10,422 nucleotides of DNA from contig JAGWUK010000060.1 in the NCBI GenBank assembly GCA_028868455.1, positions 1 to 10,422 of the forward strand. Direction: 5' to 3'. Made by a program: the position numbers and the translations under genes. This document shows, piece by piece, positions 1-5,125 of this stretch (within the stretch, counting starts at the first letter, position 1; each line of letters begins with the position of its first letter). Under the pieces are notes generated by a model. The model had not been told where the DNA came from. It saw only the letters and a list, made by a program, of their open reading frames with translations, and ran no database searches. This stretch comes from Burkholderiales bacterium (GTDB lineage: Bacteria; Pseudomonadota; Gammaproteobacteria; Burkholderiales; Burkholderiaceae_D).

Positions 1-40
1 ATATTTTCACTAAAATCCAAAAGCAGCAAATTTATTTTTT

Positions 41-553
41 CTAGGTTTCTGCATGATTGATCTTGTCCATTTCCTCTTGCAGTTCCTTAACGGCGATTTG
101 CATTTTTTGCATCATCGGTACCATCATTTTCTGCCTCATGACGAGGGAGTTATGGGTTAATACGGGCATTTTTTTGATGAAAGCCTGGCCAGCCGGTGAC
201 TTGTAAAAAGCGATAATGCCGTCGACTTCTTCCTGACTCAGGGACTGGCTATAAATGTCGACAAATTTAGGTTCCAGCACATCCCAATTGATTGTTTCTT
301 TCAGAATACTGTCCGTTTTTTTCAAAAACCGGTCGATCGCTTGTTCTCGCTCCTGTGTCTGAGGCGTGTTTTTGGTCGCTTCCTCAAACATTTTTTTTCT
401 TATCGGGACGAGTTGCGCATCGATATTTTTTAGCATCCCCTGCGTATTGGTCAGCACAAAAATTTCCTTAATCGACGCTTCGGTCGGTGCGGCGGCTTGC
501 GCTGGTTCTGCAAGCAAGGCAGCAGCGAAGAGAACTATCTGGCAGAGCTTCAT
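41..553 (-). CDS. DUF2059 family exported protein
   Basis: A 170-residue protein with an N-terminal signal peptide (hydrophobic residues 5-15, likely cleavage after AQA near residue 20). The conserved DUF2059 region is C-terminal: around residues 97-130 it shows the family signature of an acidic helix (SQEEVDGIIAFY) followed by KSPAGQAF and a KKMP turn. The tail (residues 140-165) is Met- and Lys-rich and probably helical. DUF2059 proteins are small periplasmic helical proteins of unknown biochemical role, so no function is assigned. ATG at 553 is taken because it begins a complete signal peptide, although no good Shine-Dalgarno precedes it. Its promoter must lie inside the origin-like region on its right, and it is transcribed away from that region. 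No terminator is visible before the window edge. Confidence 0.88.
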   Translation of the reverse strand: MKLCQIVLFAAALLAEPAQAAAPTEASIKEIFVLTNTQGMLKNIDAQLVPIRKKMFEEATKNTPQTQEREQAIDRFLKKTDSILKETINWDVLEPKFVDIYSQSLSQEEVDGIIAFYKSPAGQAFIKKMPVLTHNSLVMRQKMMVPMMQKMQIAVKELQEEMDKINHAET

Positions 554-637
554 TTTTTAGCCTGAAATGAAGAAGGAATCGCATTCTAAATCAAATTTCT
601 GGCTTTGGCATTTTTGCCATTTTTGCTCTGCCGTACC

Positions 638-680
638 TTTATATATAACAAGTTTACATATAAATAGTAGTAGTTGTTAA
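638..680 (-). other. AT-rich unwinding element with DnaA-trio repeats, module 1
   Basis: An AT-rich stretch with TATATA runs into TAGTAGTAG at 665-673 and then GTTAAC. On the minus strand the order is DnaA box TTATCCACA, a 21-nt spacer beginning GC-rich, then CTACTACTA, then AT-rich DNA. The opposite strand therefore reads 3'-GATGATGAT-5' away from the box. That is the arrangement and polarity of the DnaA-trio element of the basal unwinding system described for Bacillus subtilis and proposed to be widespread. The assignment is by pattern only. Confidence 0.62.
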
Positions 681-694
681 CGGCAGGCTCTGCT

Positions 695-703
695 TGTGGA
701 TAA
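695..703 (-). promoter_or_regulatory. DnaA box, perfect, module 1
   Basis: TGTGGATAA on the plus strand is TTATCCACA on the minus strand, an exact match to the strongest DnaA box. It is the box nearest the AT-rich/trio element and points toward it, so it is the expected anchor for DnaA loading. Confidence 0.85.
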
Positions 704-711
704 TTCGGTAA

Positions 712-720
712 ACATCCACA
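712..720 (+). promoter_or_regulatory. Degenerate DnaA box, module 1
   Basis: ACATCCACA has two mismatches to TTATCCACA. It is included because the exact counterpart 600 bp away (1312-1320) is a consensus box. Confidence 0.4.
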
Positions 721-721
721 G

Positions 722-734
722 AATCAATTGTTTA
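722..734 (+). promoter_or_regulatory. IHF site, module 1
   Basis: AATCAATTGTTTA matches every fixed position of the IHF consensus WATCAANNNNTTR. It lies just inside the first pair of DnaA boxes, much as IHF sits beside the first boxes of E. coli oriC. An equally perfect site occurs 600 bp away. Confidence 0.65.
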
Positions 735-765
735 TGAAATTCATAAACCGGTGCAAAGTTTATGT

Positions 766-774
766 ATATCCACA
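766..774 (+). promoter_or_regulatory. Near-perfect DnaA box, module 1 only
   Basis: ATATCCACA differs from TTATCCACA only at the first base. The matching position in module 2 has no box, so this is one of the few architectural differences between the copies. Confidence 0.55.
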
Positions 775-782
775 GGACAGTT

Positions 783-809
783 TTTGGATAGAAATAGCGT
801 TTTGGATAA
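783..809 (-). promoter_or_regulatory. Pair of weak DnaA-box-like sites, module 1
   Basis: TTTGGATAG (783-791, two mismatches) and TTTGGATAA (801-809, one mismatch) face the same way as the first box. Equivalent weak sites occur at 1383-1391 and 1401-1409 in module 2. Low-affinity sites between high-affinity ones are typical of origins, where they fill as DnaA-ATP rises. Confidence 0.45.
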
Positions 810-852
810 AGCAATGACTTGCGCACATAGTATGCAGTGGATATCGACTGAC

Positions 853-861
853 TTATCCACA
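853..861 (+). promoter_or_regulatory. DnaA box, perfect, right edge of module 1
   Basis: TTATCCACA is an exact box facing the first box, 158 bp from it. The same pair spacing recurs in module 2. Confidence 0.85.
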
Positions 862-870
862 AAAATATTT

Positions 871-1235
871 TCAAAAAAAACTAAAAACGCAGATTTACGA
901 CAACAAAATCGTCGTTTTTGATGTCACCTCGCTATTTTTTTTCCAAGGTCGTCAAAAGACCAGCAAAAAACGGGCGTTTTCAACATGTCTGCCGGCAGTA
1001 AGACAAATTGCCTGCCCATTTTTTGAAAAATGGGTCAACGCGTTTTATTGGAATGCAGAAAAGAGAATCAGGTGGGCAAGGTCGTGATTTTTTGTGCTGA
1101 CGGCGATGTGCACTTGCAAAACAGACCGTGTTTTTCTCGGTTTTGCTTGCGTATCGGTTTTCTGACTTGATTTGGTTTGCAATAGCGAAGTGCCGTTTTT
1201 CAGAGTGCGCTTTGCATCGCGATTCTGAATTGGGG
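871..1235. other. Spacer between origin modules, with palindromes
   Basis: This non-coding stretch of about 365 bp contains no recognisable DnaA box, although boxes crowd both flanks. It holds short palindromes: a 9-bp perfect inverted repeat with a 2-nt centre at 1015-1034 (CCCATTTTT/AAAAATGGG), AAAACG-GG-CGTTTT at 967-980, GGTC/GACC at 947-961, and a 9-bp direct repeat CAAGGTCGT at 944-952 and 1077-1085. T-runs are common. No promoter, RNA gene or ORF with a ribosome site is recognised. Confidence 0.5.
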
Positions 1236-1281
1236 TTTACTTAGTTAAATTAGTTTACATATATATAGTAGTGATTGTTAA
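1236..1281 (-). other. AT-rich unwinding element with DnaA-trio repeats, module 2
   Basis: An AT-rich stretch runs into TAGTAG at 1266-1271, followed by TGA and TTGTTAAC, then a 12-nt gap containing CGTCGCCG before the perfect DnaA box at 1295. Polarity and spacing match module 1 to within one base. Two clear trios remain, so this copy may unwind less readily than module 1. Confidence 0.55.
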
Positions 1282-1294
1282 CGTCGCCGTTTTT

Positions 1295-1303
1295 TGTGGA
1301 TAA
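1295..1303 (-). promoter_or_regulatory. DnaA box, perfect, module 2
   Basis: TGTGGATAA on the plus strand is TTATCCACA on the minus strand. It is exactly 600 bp from the equivalent box at 695-703 and likewise adjoins the AT-rich/trio element. Confidence 0.85.
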
Positions 1304-1311
1304 GTCCTGTT

Positions 1312-1320
1312 TTATTCACA
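1312..1320 (+). promoter_or_regulatory. DnaA box, module 2
   Basis: TTATTCACA fits the TTATNCACA consensus. It is spaced 17 bp (start to start) from the box at 1295 and faces it. Confidence 0.75.
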
Positions 1321-1321
1321 C

Positions 1322-1334
1322 AATCAAAGACTTA
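1322..1334 (+). promoter_or_regulatory. IHF site, module 2
   Basis: AATCAAAGACTTA matches all fixed positions of WATCAANNNNTTR. It shares AATCAA, the TT and the final A with the module 1 site, while the variable positions differ, suggesting selection on the IHF contacts. Confidence 0.65.
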
Positions 1335-1382
1335 AGTCATGGATATCTGGTCGGATAATGCCTGTATGAAAGGCGGACAGTT

Positions 1383-1409
1383 TTGGGATAAGTATTTGCT
1401 TGTGGAAAA
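1383..1409 (-). promoter_or_regulatory. Pair of weak DnaA-box-like sites, module 2
   Basis: TTGGGATAA (1383-1391, two mismatches) and TGTGGAAAA (1401-1409, one mismatch) lie 600 bp from the module 1 pair and have the same orientation. Confidence 0.45.
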
Positions 1410-1452
1410 GTAACGTGGTTTTGCACATTTCCTGCGCGAGATATGCAGGTGT

Positions 1453-1461
1453 TTATCCACA
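1453..1461 (+). promoter_or_regulatory. DnaA box, perfect, right edge of module 2
   Basis: TTATCCACA lies 158 bp from the first module 2 box, as in module 1. It sits 21 bp beyond the 3' end of the GNAT-like gene. Confidence 0.85.
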
Positions 1462-1481
1462 AGCAAATTGTGTCAGAAAGA

Positions 1482-2606
1482 TCAGAGCTGATCGGCGCGG
1501 CGCAATAATCCTGGTGCCAGATGCTGAAACAAGCCGCTGAAAACGCGGTTGCCCTGGCGACGTATTCCCGATAAATGCTGGTGATAGATCGCCGTGTATT
1601 CGAGGCTGGCACTGCCGCCGCGTGCGCGTTTGAACTGGCTGGCGCCCGAACTGTAATGCAGGCGCAATTGGCGTTCGCGGCTTTGTTGCAGCAGTAAAGC
1701 CATCAGGCGCCGGTACAGACCAAGAGCCGGTGGCAGGCTGGTGTCGTAACCGATCAGGGGCGTGGTGGCCCAGCCGCTGTCGGGGCAGGCGTATAAACCG
1801 AGAACACCGACCAGCCTGTTTTGCCAGCGTAAGGCAGTCAGTTCCAGAAAACCGGTTTCCAGGCACAGCTCAAAAAAAGCCGGGGTGAAATCCGGATTCA
1901 GATGCGAATGCTTGTCAATGAACAACTGACGAAACAATTGTCGCAAGGCTGGTAAATCCCTGGCTCGCAGCATGTCGGCACTGATGACCTCGACTTCTGC
2001 ATTGCTCAGCAGGCGCGCATCTTGTTTGACGTGATTATGTTTCCAGACTTTGGGCTGTTGCGGATCGCACAGGTAAATCATGCGCGCCGGCACGAGTTGC
2101 CAGCCCGCTTCGCGCAGTCCTTGTGCCAATTCAGGATGCACTTCCGGGCAAATATTACGCATCAGCAACGGGCGCATTGGAAATTCGTCCGCCAGTGTCG
2201 TTGTCATTTGCTGCAGTTCACTGGCTTGCCAGGCCGGATACAAGTTGGTCGAAATTAAATGATTACCGATGATGGCAGCCTGATGCAGATGACTCGCCTG
2301 CATCAGGCCGGCTAAGGGCGCATACAGACCCGCTGTAGCGACGTTGGCGAGCACCGAGAAAGGTGGCCGCAGGTGGCGCAGGACTTCGTCGCGGGCATAG
2401 CGCAGCCACGCAGATTGCGGGCATAGTACATAGCTGGCCGGCGTCGGACTGGCATCAGGCACAGTCACCGGGACGCTGTGTCCGGCGACGTCAATGGTTT
2501 CAATATGACATTCGGCGTTGGCTACCCAATGTTGTCCGCCTCGTGAGCGGGCAGCCAGTAGCCACAAAGCATCAGCCGGTTTGCGTGGCGGAATAAAGGT
2601 ACTCAA
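1482..2606 (-). CDS. GNAT-fold (BioF2/FemAB-like) acyltransferase, partner of BtaA-like enzyme
   Basis: A 374-residue protein that looks like a large acyl-CoA N-acyltransferase-fold protein of the Acetyltransf_6 (BioF2/FemAB-like) kind. The C-terminal half has the typical run of an aromatic/acidic helix (residues 240-255), a hydrophobic strand with LVGVLGLY, a helix with LGLYRRLMALLL and a strand with YSSGASQFKRARGG, close in style to that family. The N-terminal 150 residues are unrecognised. No signal peptide or TM segment is seen, so it is probably cytoplasmic. The only suitable start is a UUG (2604-2606) with GAG 8 nt upstream. It follows the btaA-like gene by 26 nt and is almost certainly co-transcribed. 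The substrate is unknown; the context suggests an amino group on a lipid head group or its precursor. No intrinsic terminator separates it from the origin region. The fold call is moderate and the substrate speculative. Confidence 0.72.
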   Translation of the reverse strand: MSTFIPPRKPADALWLLAARSRGGQHWVANAECHIETIDVAGHSVPVTVPDASPTPASYVLCPQSAWLRYARDEVLRHLRPPFSVLANVATAGLYAPLAGLMQASHLHQAAIIGNHLISTNLYPAWQASELQQMTTTLADEFPMRPLLMRNICPEVHPELAQGLREAGWQLVPARMIYLCDPQQPKVWKHNHVKQDARLLSNAEVEVISADMLRARDLPALRQLFRQLFIDKHSHLNPDFTPAFFELCLETGFLELTALRWQNRLVGVLGLYACPDSGWATTPLIGYDTSLPPALGLYRRLMALLLQQSRERQLRLHYSSGASQFKRARGGSASLEYTAIYHQHLSGIRRQGNRVFSGLFQHLAPGLLRRADQL

Positions 2607-2632
2607 AAATGGTGCTCAGAAATTGGATGGCT

Positions 2633-3847
2633 TCAGTTTTTTTGATACAAGTGCATGCCGCCGTAAATGGCAGAACGGTCAGTCGCGTACAACGCACGAT
2701 TGCGTTCAACATCGGTATGCCAGTGATTCAGCAAGCTTGCAGGCAATTGGCGTTCCAGCATTGATTCACTGCCGCCGGTACGGAAAACAACTTTGGCGCC
2801 GGGTGCGGCTGTACGCGTGACTTCTTCCCAGAGCTCGCTCAGTTGTTGTTGATCCATCCAGTCCTGCGCGTCGAGGAACAGATAGGCATCCATCGACGCC
2901 CTTGGCTGTTGACGCAAAAAGTCGGTCAGCGTGGTGTGATGTGCATGCAGGCGATCGATGTTTTGGCGCAGCGTCGGAAAATGCTGCTGTTGCAGATACA
3001 TAGGTAAGGCAGCTTGCTTGTGGACATCGTAGCGACGGCCAAAAGCTTGTTGTGCAAAGCAGTTTTGATCCAGCGGGAAATCGCAGGCCAGATGGCGCAT
3101 TCTTTCTTTGAACAACAGGTGCAGGCCATCTTTGGCATCGTGCTGCAAAGCCTGGAACTGCGAAGGCGGAATTCCGAGGCTATACAGGGCCAGCGGCTGA
3201 CGGGCAATCAGGCGGAACAAGGCGGTATCGAATACCGGCGCCACATATTGCTCGAACAGGGAAGTTTGTTCATTCATCGTGCGTGCTTCCATCAGCTTGC
3301 TCATATCGCCACCCATCAGGCGGACGAAGAAATGCGCAAATCCTATGAAGCGGCCCAGCAAACCATGTTGATACGCTTGCTTGCTGAAATAATGAAAACG
3401 CGGTTTGCCGGATAACGTGCGGCTTTCCCAGAAATTGCTGGCATCCTCCGATAAATGTTGACGAATATGGCGTTGATAACGCTTCAGATTATCTGGCTGG
3501 CTGGCGTCACCGAGAAAAGCCAGCACTGACGCATAGTCGGGCAAATGGCGGATCGCCTGTTGCTTCATTTCCAGCATGGCCAGATGCGTGGCATTCAGAT
3601 CGACAGCATGCACGGCGGCAGGATTGGCAGACAGATAGGCGAGGGCATTACAGCCGCCGGAGGAAATGGTCAGGATATTGGCACCCGGACGTAATTGCAG
3701 CGCATCCAGATCCGACTGCGGATCTTCCCATATCTGGGCATACACCAGGCGGCTGAACCAGTGCGCAAACAAACGGTCGGCGAGGCCTTTGGTGCCTGAG
3801 GTGGTGGAATTGAATACGGCGCTGTCAATCAGAGTTTTGCTGCTCAT
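2633..3847 (-). CDS. btaA: BtaA-like SAM:diacylglycerol 3-amino-3-carboxypropyltransferase (DUF3419)
   Basis: DUF3419 proteins include BtaA, which moves the 3-amino-3-carboxypropyl group of S-adenosylmethionine onto diacylglycerol to give diacylglyceryl-homoserine, the first step of betaine lipid (DGTS) synthesis at the membrane. The signatures are present: YAQIWEDP (residues 36-43), the SAM-binding ISSGGCNALAYL (61-72), AVDLN (81-85) ending the next strand, and a C-terminal FRTGGSES stretch. At 404 residues it fits BtaA (about 400). ATG at 3847 is preferred to the upstream ATG at 3862, because GGAGA lies 5 nt before the former and nothing usable precedes the latter. It heads a two-gene operon with the GNAT-like gene. 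No btaB N-methyltransferase lies nearby, so the final lipid may not be DGTS. A PHO-box-like array lies upstream. Family assignment is strong, the exact reaction likely. Confidence 0.82.
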   Translation of the reverse strand: MSSKTLIDSAVFNSTTSGTKGLADRLFAHWFSRLVYAQIWEDPQSDLDALQLRPGANILTISSGGCNALAYLSANPAAVHAVDLNATHLAMLEMKQQAIRHLPDYASVLAFLGDASQPDNLKRYQRHIRQHLSEDASNFWESRTLSGKPRFHYFSKQAYQHGLLGRFIGFAHFFVRLMGGDMSKLMEARTMNEQTSLFEQYVAPVFDTALFRLIARQPLALYSLGIPPSQFQALQHDAKDGLHLLFKERMRHLACDFPLDQNCFAQQAFGRRYDVHKQAALPMYLQQQHFPTLRQNIDRLHAHHTTLTDFLRQQPRASMDAYLFLDAQDWMDQQQLSELWEEVTRTAAPGAKVVFRTGGSESMLERQLPASLLNHWHTDVERNRALYATDRSAIYGGMHLYQKN

Positions 3848-3880
3848 GGTTGTCTCCGGCATAAGTCGACTATAAAACAG

Positions 3881-3886
3881 ACTTTA
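3881..3886 (-). promoter_or_regulatory. Candidate -10 of the btaA promoter
   Basis: On the minus strand TAAAGT (4 of 6 to TATAAT) lies 10 nt after the last PHO-box heptamer, the spacing used in classical E. coli Pho promoters such as phoA, where the box replaces the -35. A better hexamer, TATAGT (3869-3874), lies 22 nt after the box, about one helical turn further, and is an alternative. An inverted repeat CAGAC/GTCTG (3878-3896) overlaps the first. Confidence 0.4.
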
Positions 3887-3896
3887 AGTCCGTCTG

Positions 3897-3925
3897 GTGA
3901 CAAGCCGGTGACAACGGAATGACGA
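3897..3925 (-). promoter_or_regulatory. PHO-box-like triple repeat upstream of btaA
   Basis: On the minus strand three heptamers, TCGTCAT (3919-3925), TTGTCAC (3908-3914) and TTGTCAC (3897-3903), are separated by exactly 4 bp, giving an 11-bp period. PhoB binds direct repeats of CTGTCAT-like heptamers with this period. The GTCA core is kept in all three units and TGTCA in two. The 4-bp spacers here are GC-rich rather than the usual AT-rich. It lies about 50 bp before the chosen start codon, on the correct strand, before a gene whose relatives belong to phosphate-starvation responses. Confidence 0.58.
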
Positions 3926-4068
3926 TTTGATGAAGTATGACAACAGGACAGACCGAAAACCGCATCGGCAGCGTCATCGGTGGTCATCAGTTGTTATTAA
4001 GCCAGGAGTACCGCCTTCGTTACGATGTCTCGCCCGAACAATGTTGCGCAGGTGCCTGCAAAAATGAA

Positions 4069-4091
4069 ATTAATCGCGCTTGACGATTAAT
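4069..4091 (-). terminator. Possible intrinsic terminator at the 3' end of the one-TM protein gene
   Basis: A perfect 8-bp inverted repeat, ATTAATCG/CGATTAAT with a 7-nt loop, spans the stop codon (4070-4072). Reading leftward it is followed by TTTCATTTTTG. The stem is AT-rich and thus weak. It may insulate the btaA promoter from upstream transcription. Confidence 0.42.
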
Positions 4092-4441
4092 TTGCGGCGG
4101 CGCCCCTGGAAGAATAAAAATATCTGGTAGCCAAAATACAAAATGGCAAACACCGGCATCGAGGCAACCAGCACCCACAACACACCGGCCAGCGGAACCG
4201 GGCCGCCCCAGACCTGAATAGGTTTATCGGATTTACCCGGCACCGCTACCGGTGCGGTCATGGTCGGGACATCGATATGGACACCGGTTGCAGCGGCAGG
4301 CTGATCGGATGGCCCTACCACGAACACGGCCTGCGATTGTTGCTCAGGCTGGCTGGCGGCAGCCGGTTGCGCTGGCTGTTGTGCCAGTGCCAGCGTGCAG
4401 AGTAAGGGGAGAGCGAGCGTCAGTAAAAACTTGAGTTTCAT
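4070..4441 (-). CDS. Small exported protein with one C-terminal membrane segment, unknown function
   Basis: I do not recognise this 123-residue protein. Residues 1-20 form a signal peptide (MKLKF, a hydrophobic core, then ALA before QQP). Residues 21-80 are Ala-, Pro- and Gln-rich and probably unstructured outside the membrane. Residues 81-112 hold one long hydrophobic segment with an aromatic tail (YFGYQIFLFF), followed by the basic end RRRKLIVKRD. The positive-inside rule predicts a periplasmic low-complexity N-terminus and a short cytoplasmic tail. ATG at 4441 starts the signal peptide, though no clear ribosome site precedes it. It lies 88 bp downstream of the SRPBCC gene and could be read through from it. 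It seems real from its membrane architecture and reading-frame composition. Confidence 0.68.
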   Translation of the reverse strand: MKLKFLLTLALPLLCTLALAQQPAQPAAASQPEQQSQAVFVVGPSDQPAAATGVHIDVPTMTAPVAVPGKSDKPIQVWGGPVPLAGVLWVLVASMPVFAILYFGYQIFLFFQGRRRKLIVKRD

Positions 4442-4529
4442 GAATATTATGTCAATGCGATTGAGGCGGCAGACCTTGTGGGCTGGCCTCTGGTAGTTTT
4501 GCCCTGGTGGTCAGGGCGGCAGCACGAAG

Positions 4530-5060
4530 CTATTTTTGCTCGGCAAGTTTTTTCAGGTTGTCGAGTCCAGCCTGAAAGTCGGGACCCACCATTTTATCCA
4601 TAAATGGTGCGAATAGCTTGGTCATCAGGCTGCCTTCGCTGCTGCCGTGCATATTCCAGGTGATTTTGGTGCCGTCATCGACGCCCTCCAGCATAAAGGC
4701 ACCGGTCGAGGGTTTGCCCATGCCTTCAAAATGCAGCTCGTATTCCAGCTGGCGATTGGTGATGGCATAAGTGAATTTCATGCCGCCATTGCCCTGACTC
4801 CGGCTTTGCCATTCCCAGGCGGCGCCGGTACCACTTTCGGGGCCGGAAAATTGCATATGCATTGCGGCATCGCGCTGATTCCAGACCGACCAGTTTTTCC
4901 ATTGTTTTGGTGCTGCGACCAGCGGATAGATTTTCTCTGGCGGAGCATGAATAACAAGGCTGCGGCTGACACTGTAGGCATTTGGCAGCGCGTAGGCGAT
5001 TCCCAGAATCAGGATGATCAAAACCAGCAGGAAGCCAAAAAACCATCGAATGAATTTCAT
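4530..5060 (-). CDS. Membrane-anchored SRPBCC (START/polyketide cyclase-like) protein
   Basis: A 176-residue protein with one N-terminal membrane helix (residues 5-25) followed by an SRPBCC domain. The domain begins with the typical strand SRSLVIHAPPEKIYPLV (33-49), then QWKNWSVWNQ (53-62), the family's entrance helix-turn, and ends with a long helix (about 150-174). SRPBCC domains are helix-grip folds with a deep hydrophobic ligand pocket, but the ligand cannot be told from sequence. The anchor places the domain in the periplasm or at the outer face of the inner membrane. Start choice is firm: AGGAG lies 6 nt before ATG at 5060. It is 65 bp downstream of glpK on the same strand, so an operon is possible but not shown. 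Confidence 0.82.
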   Translation of the reverse strand: MKFIRWFFGFLLVLIILILGIAYALPNAYSVSRSLVIHAPPEKIYPLVAAPKQWKNWSVWNQRDAAMHMQFSGPESGTGAAWEWQSRSQGNGGMKFTYAITNRQLEYELHFEGMGKPSTGAFMLEGVDDGTKITWNMHGSSEGSLMTKLFAPFMDKMVGPDFQAGLDNLKKLAEQK

Positions 5061-5125
5061 GTCGTTCTCCTGACTATTCTTGTTTCGCTACGATAGCACT
5101 TCGGTCTGGATAGTTTGCCTGAAAT

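Larger units (their letters stand above)
640..861. repeat. Origin module, copy 1
   Basis: This is the left copy of a duplicated module. Blocks shared with the right copy, in order, are AGTTTACATA, ATAGTAGT, TTGTTAACG, TGTGGATAA, AATCAA, GGACAGTTTT, GGATA, GCACAT, ATAT and TTATCCACA. From the first DnaA box onward every shared block lies exactly 600 bp from its partner. Upstream of it the offset is 601, which needs one single-base indel. Between the blocks the copies have diverged considerably, as expected of an old duplication in which protein-binding sites and spacing are selected. This copy has an extra near-perfect box (766-774) missing from the right copy. Confidence 0.8.
1241..1461. repeat. 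Origin module, copy 2
   Basis: This is the right copy of the duplicated module, ending 20 bp before the stop codon of the GNAT-like gene. It keeps the two outer perfect DnaA boxes and the IHF site at the same internal spacing as copy 1. Its second box (TTATTCACA) fits the TTATNCACA consensus better than its copy 1 counterpart (ACATCCACA). Its trinucleotide tract is shorter (TAGTAG then TGA, against three TAG units). Confidence 0.8.
638..1470. other. oriC: Putative replication origin with two tandem oriC-like modules
   Basis: This stretch between the DUF2059 gene and the GNAT-like gene has no credible coding region. It holds four exact TTATCCACA DnaA boxes (either strand), one TTATTCACA and several one-mismatch boxes, all in two clusters (695-861 and 1295-1461). 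Each cluster is preceded by an AT-rich stretch with TAG trinucleotides and contains a full-consensus IHF site. The order AT-rich/DnaA-trio, box, IHF site, boxes is that expected of a chromosomal origin with a basal unwinding system. The sites are seen directly; origin function is inferred. Alternatives are a DnaA-titration locus (datA-like), a DnaA-reactivating locus (DARS-like), or one active origin plus a decayed copy. dnaA is not in the window, though it could lie just left of it. Confidence 0.75.

Noticed and set aside
677..874. 65-codon open frame on the minus strand in the origin region
   Set aside because: It spans DnaA boxes and the IHF site, has no ribosome site and does not correspond to a frame kept in module 2.
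638..1470. Plasmid or phage iteron-type origin
   Set aside because: The repeated sites are DnaA and IHF sites, not many short identical iterons, and no rep, par or mobilisation gene is present; flanking genes are chromosomal in character.
1480..1493. GATCAG/CTGATC palindrome at the GNAT-like stop codon as a terminator
   Set aside because: The stem is six base pairs with a 2-nt centre and only TTTC follows, too weak to call; it may simply be chance coding sequence.
1337..1866. Open frames of 91 and 137 codons overlapping the 3' end of the GNAT-like gene
   Set aside because: They are alternative frames of a well-supported gene and module 2, with compositions unlike real proteins and no start signals.
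3848..3862. Upstream ATG (3862) as the btaA start
   Set aside because: It lacks a Shine-Dalgarno, while the in-frame ATG at 3847 has GGAGA at good spacing.
4501..4517. GCCCTG/CAGGGC hairpin after the SRPBCC gene as a terminator
   Set aside because: The stem is six base pairs and is followed leftward by AAAACT rather than a T-run.
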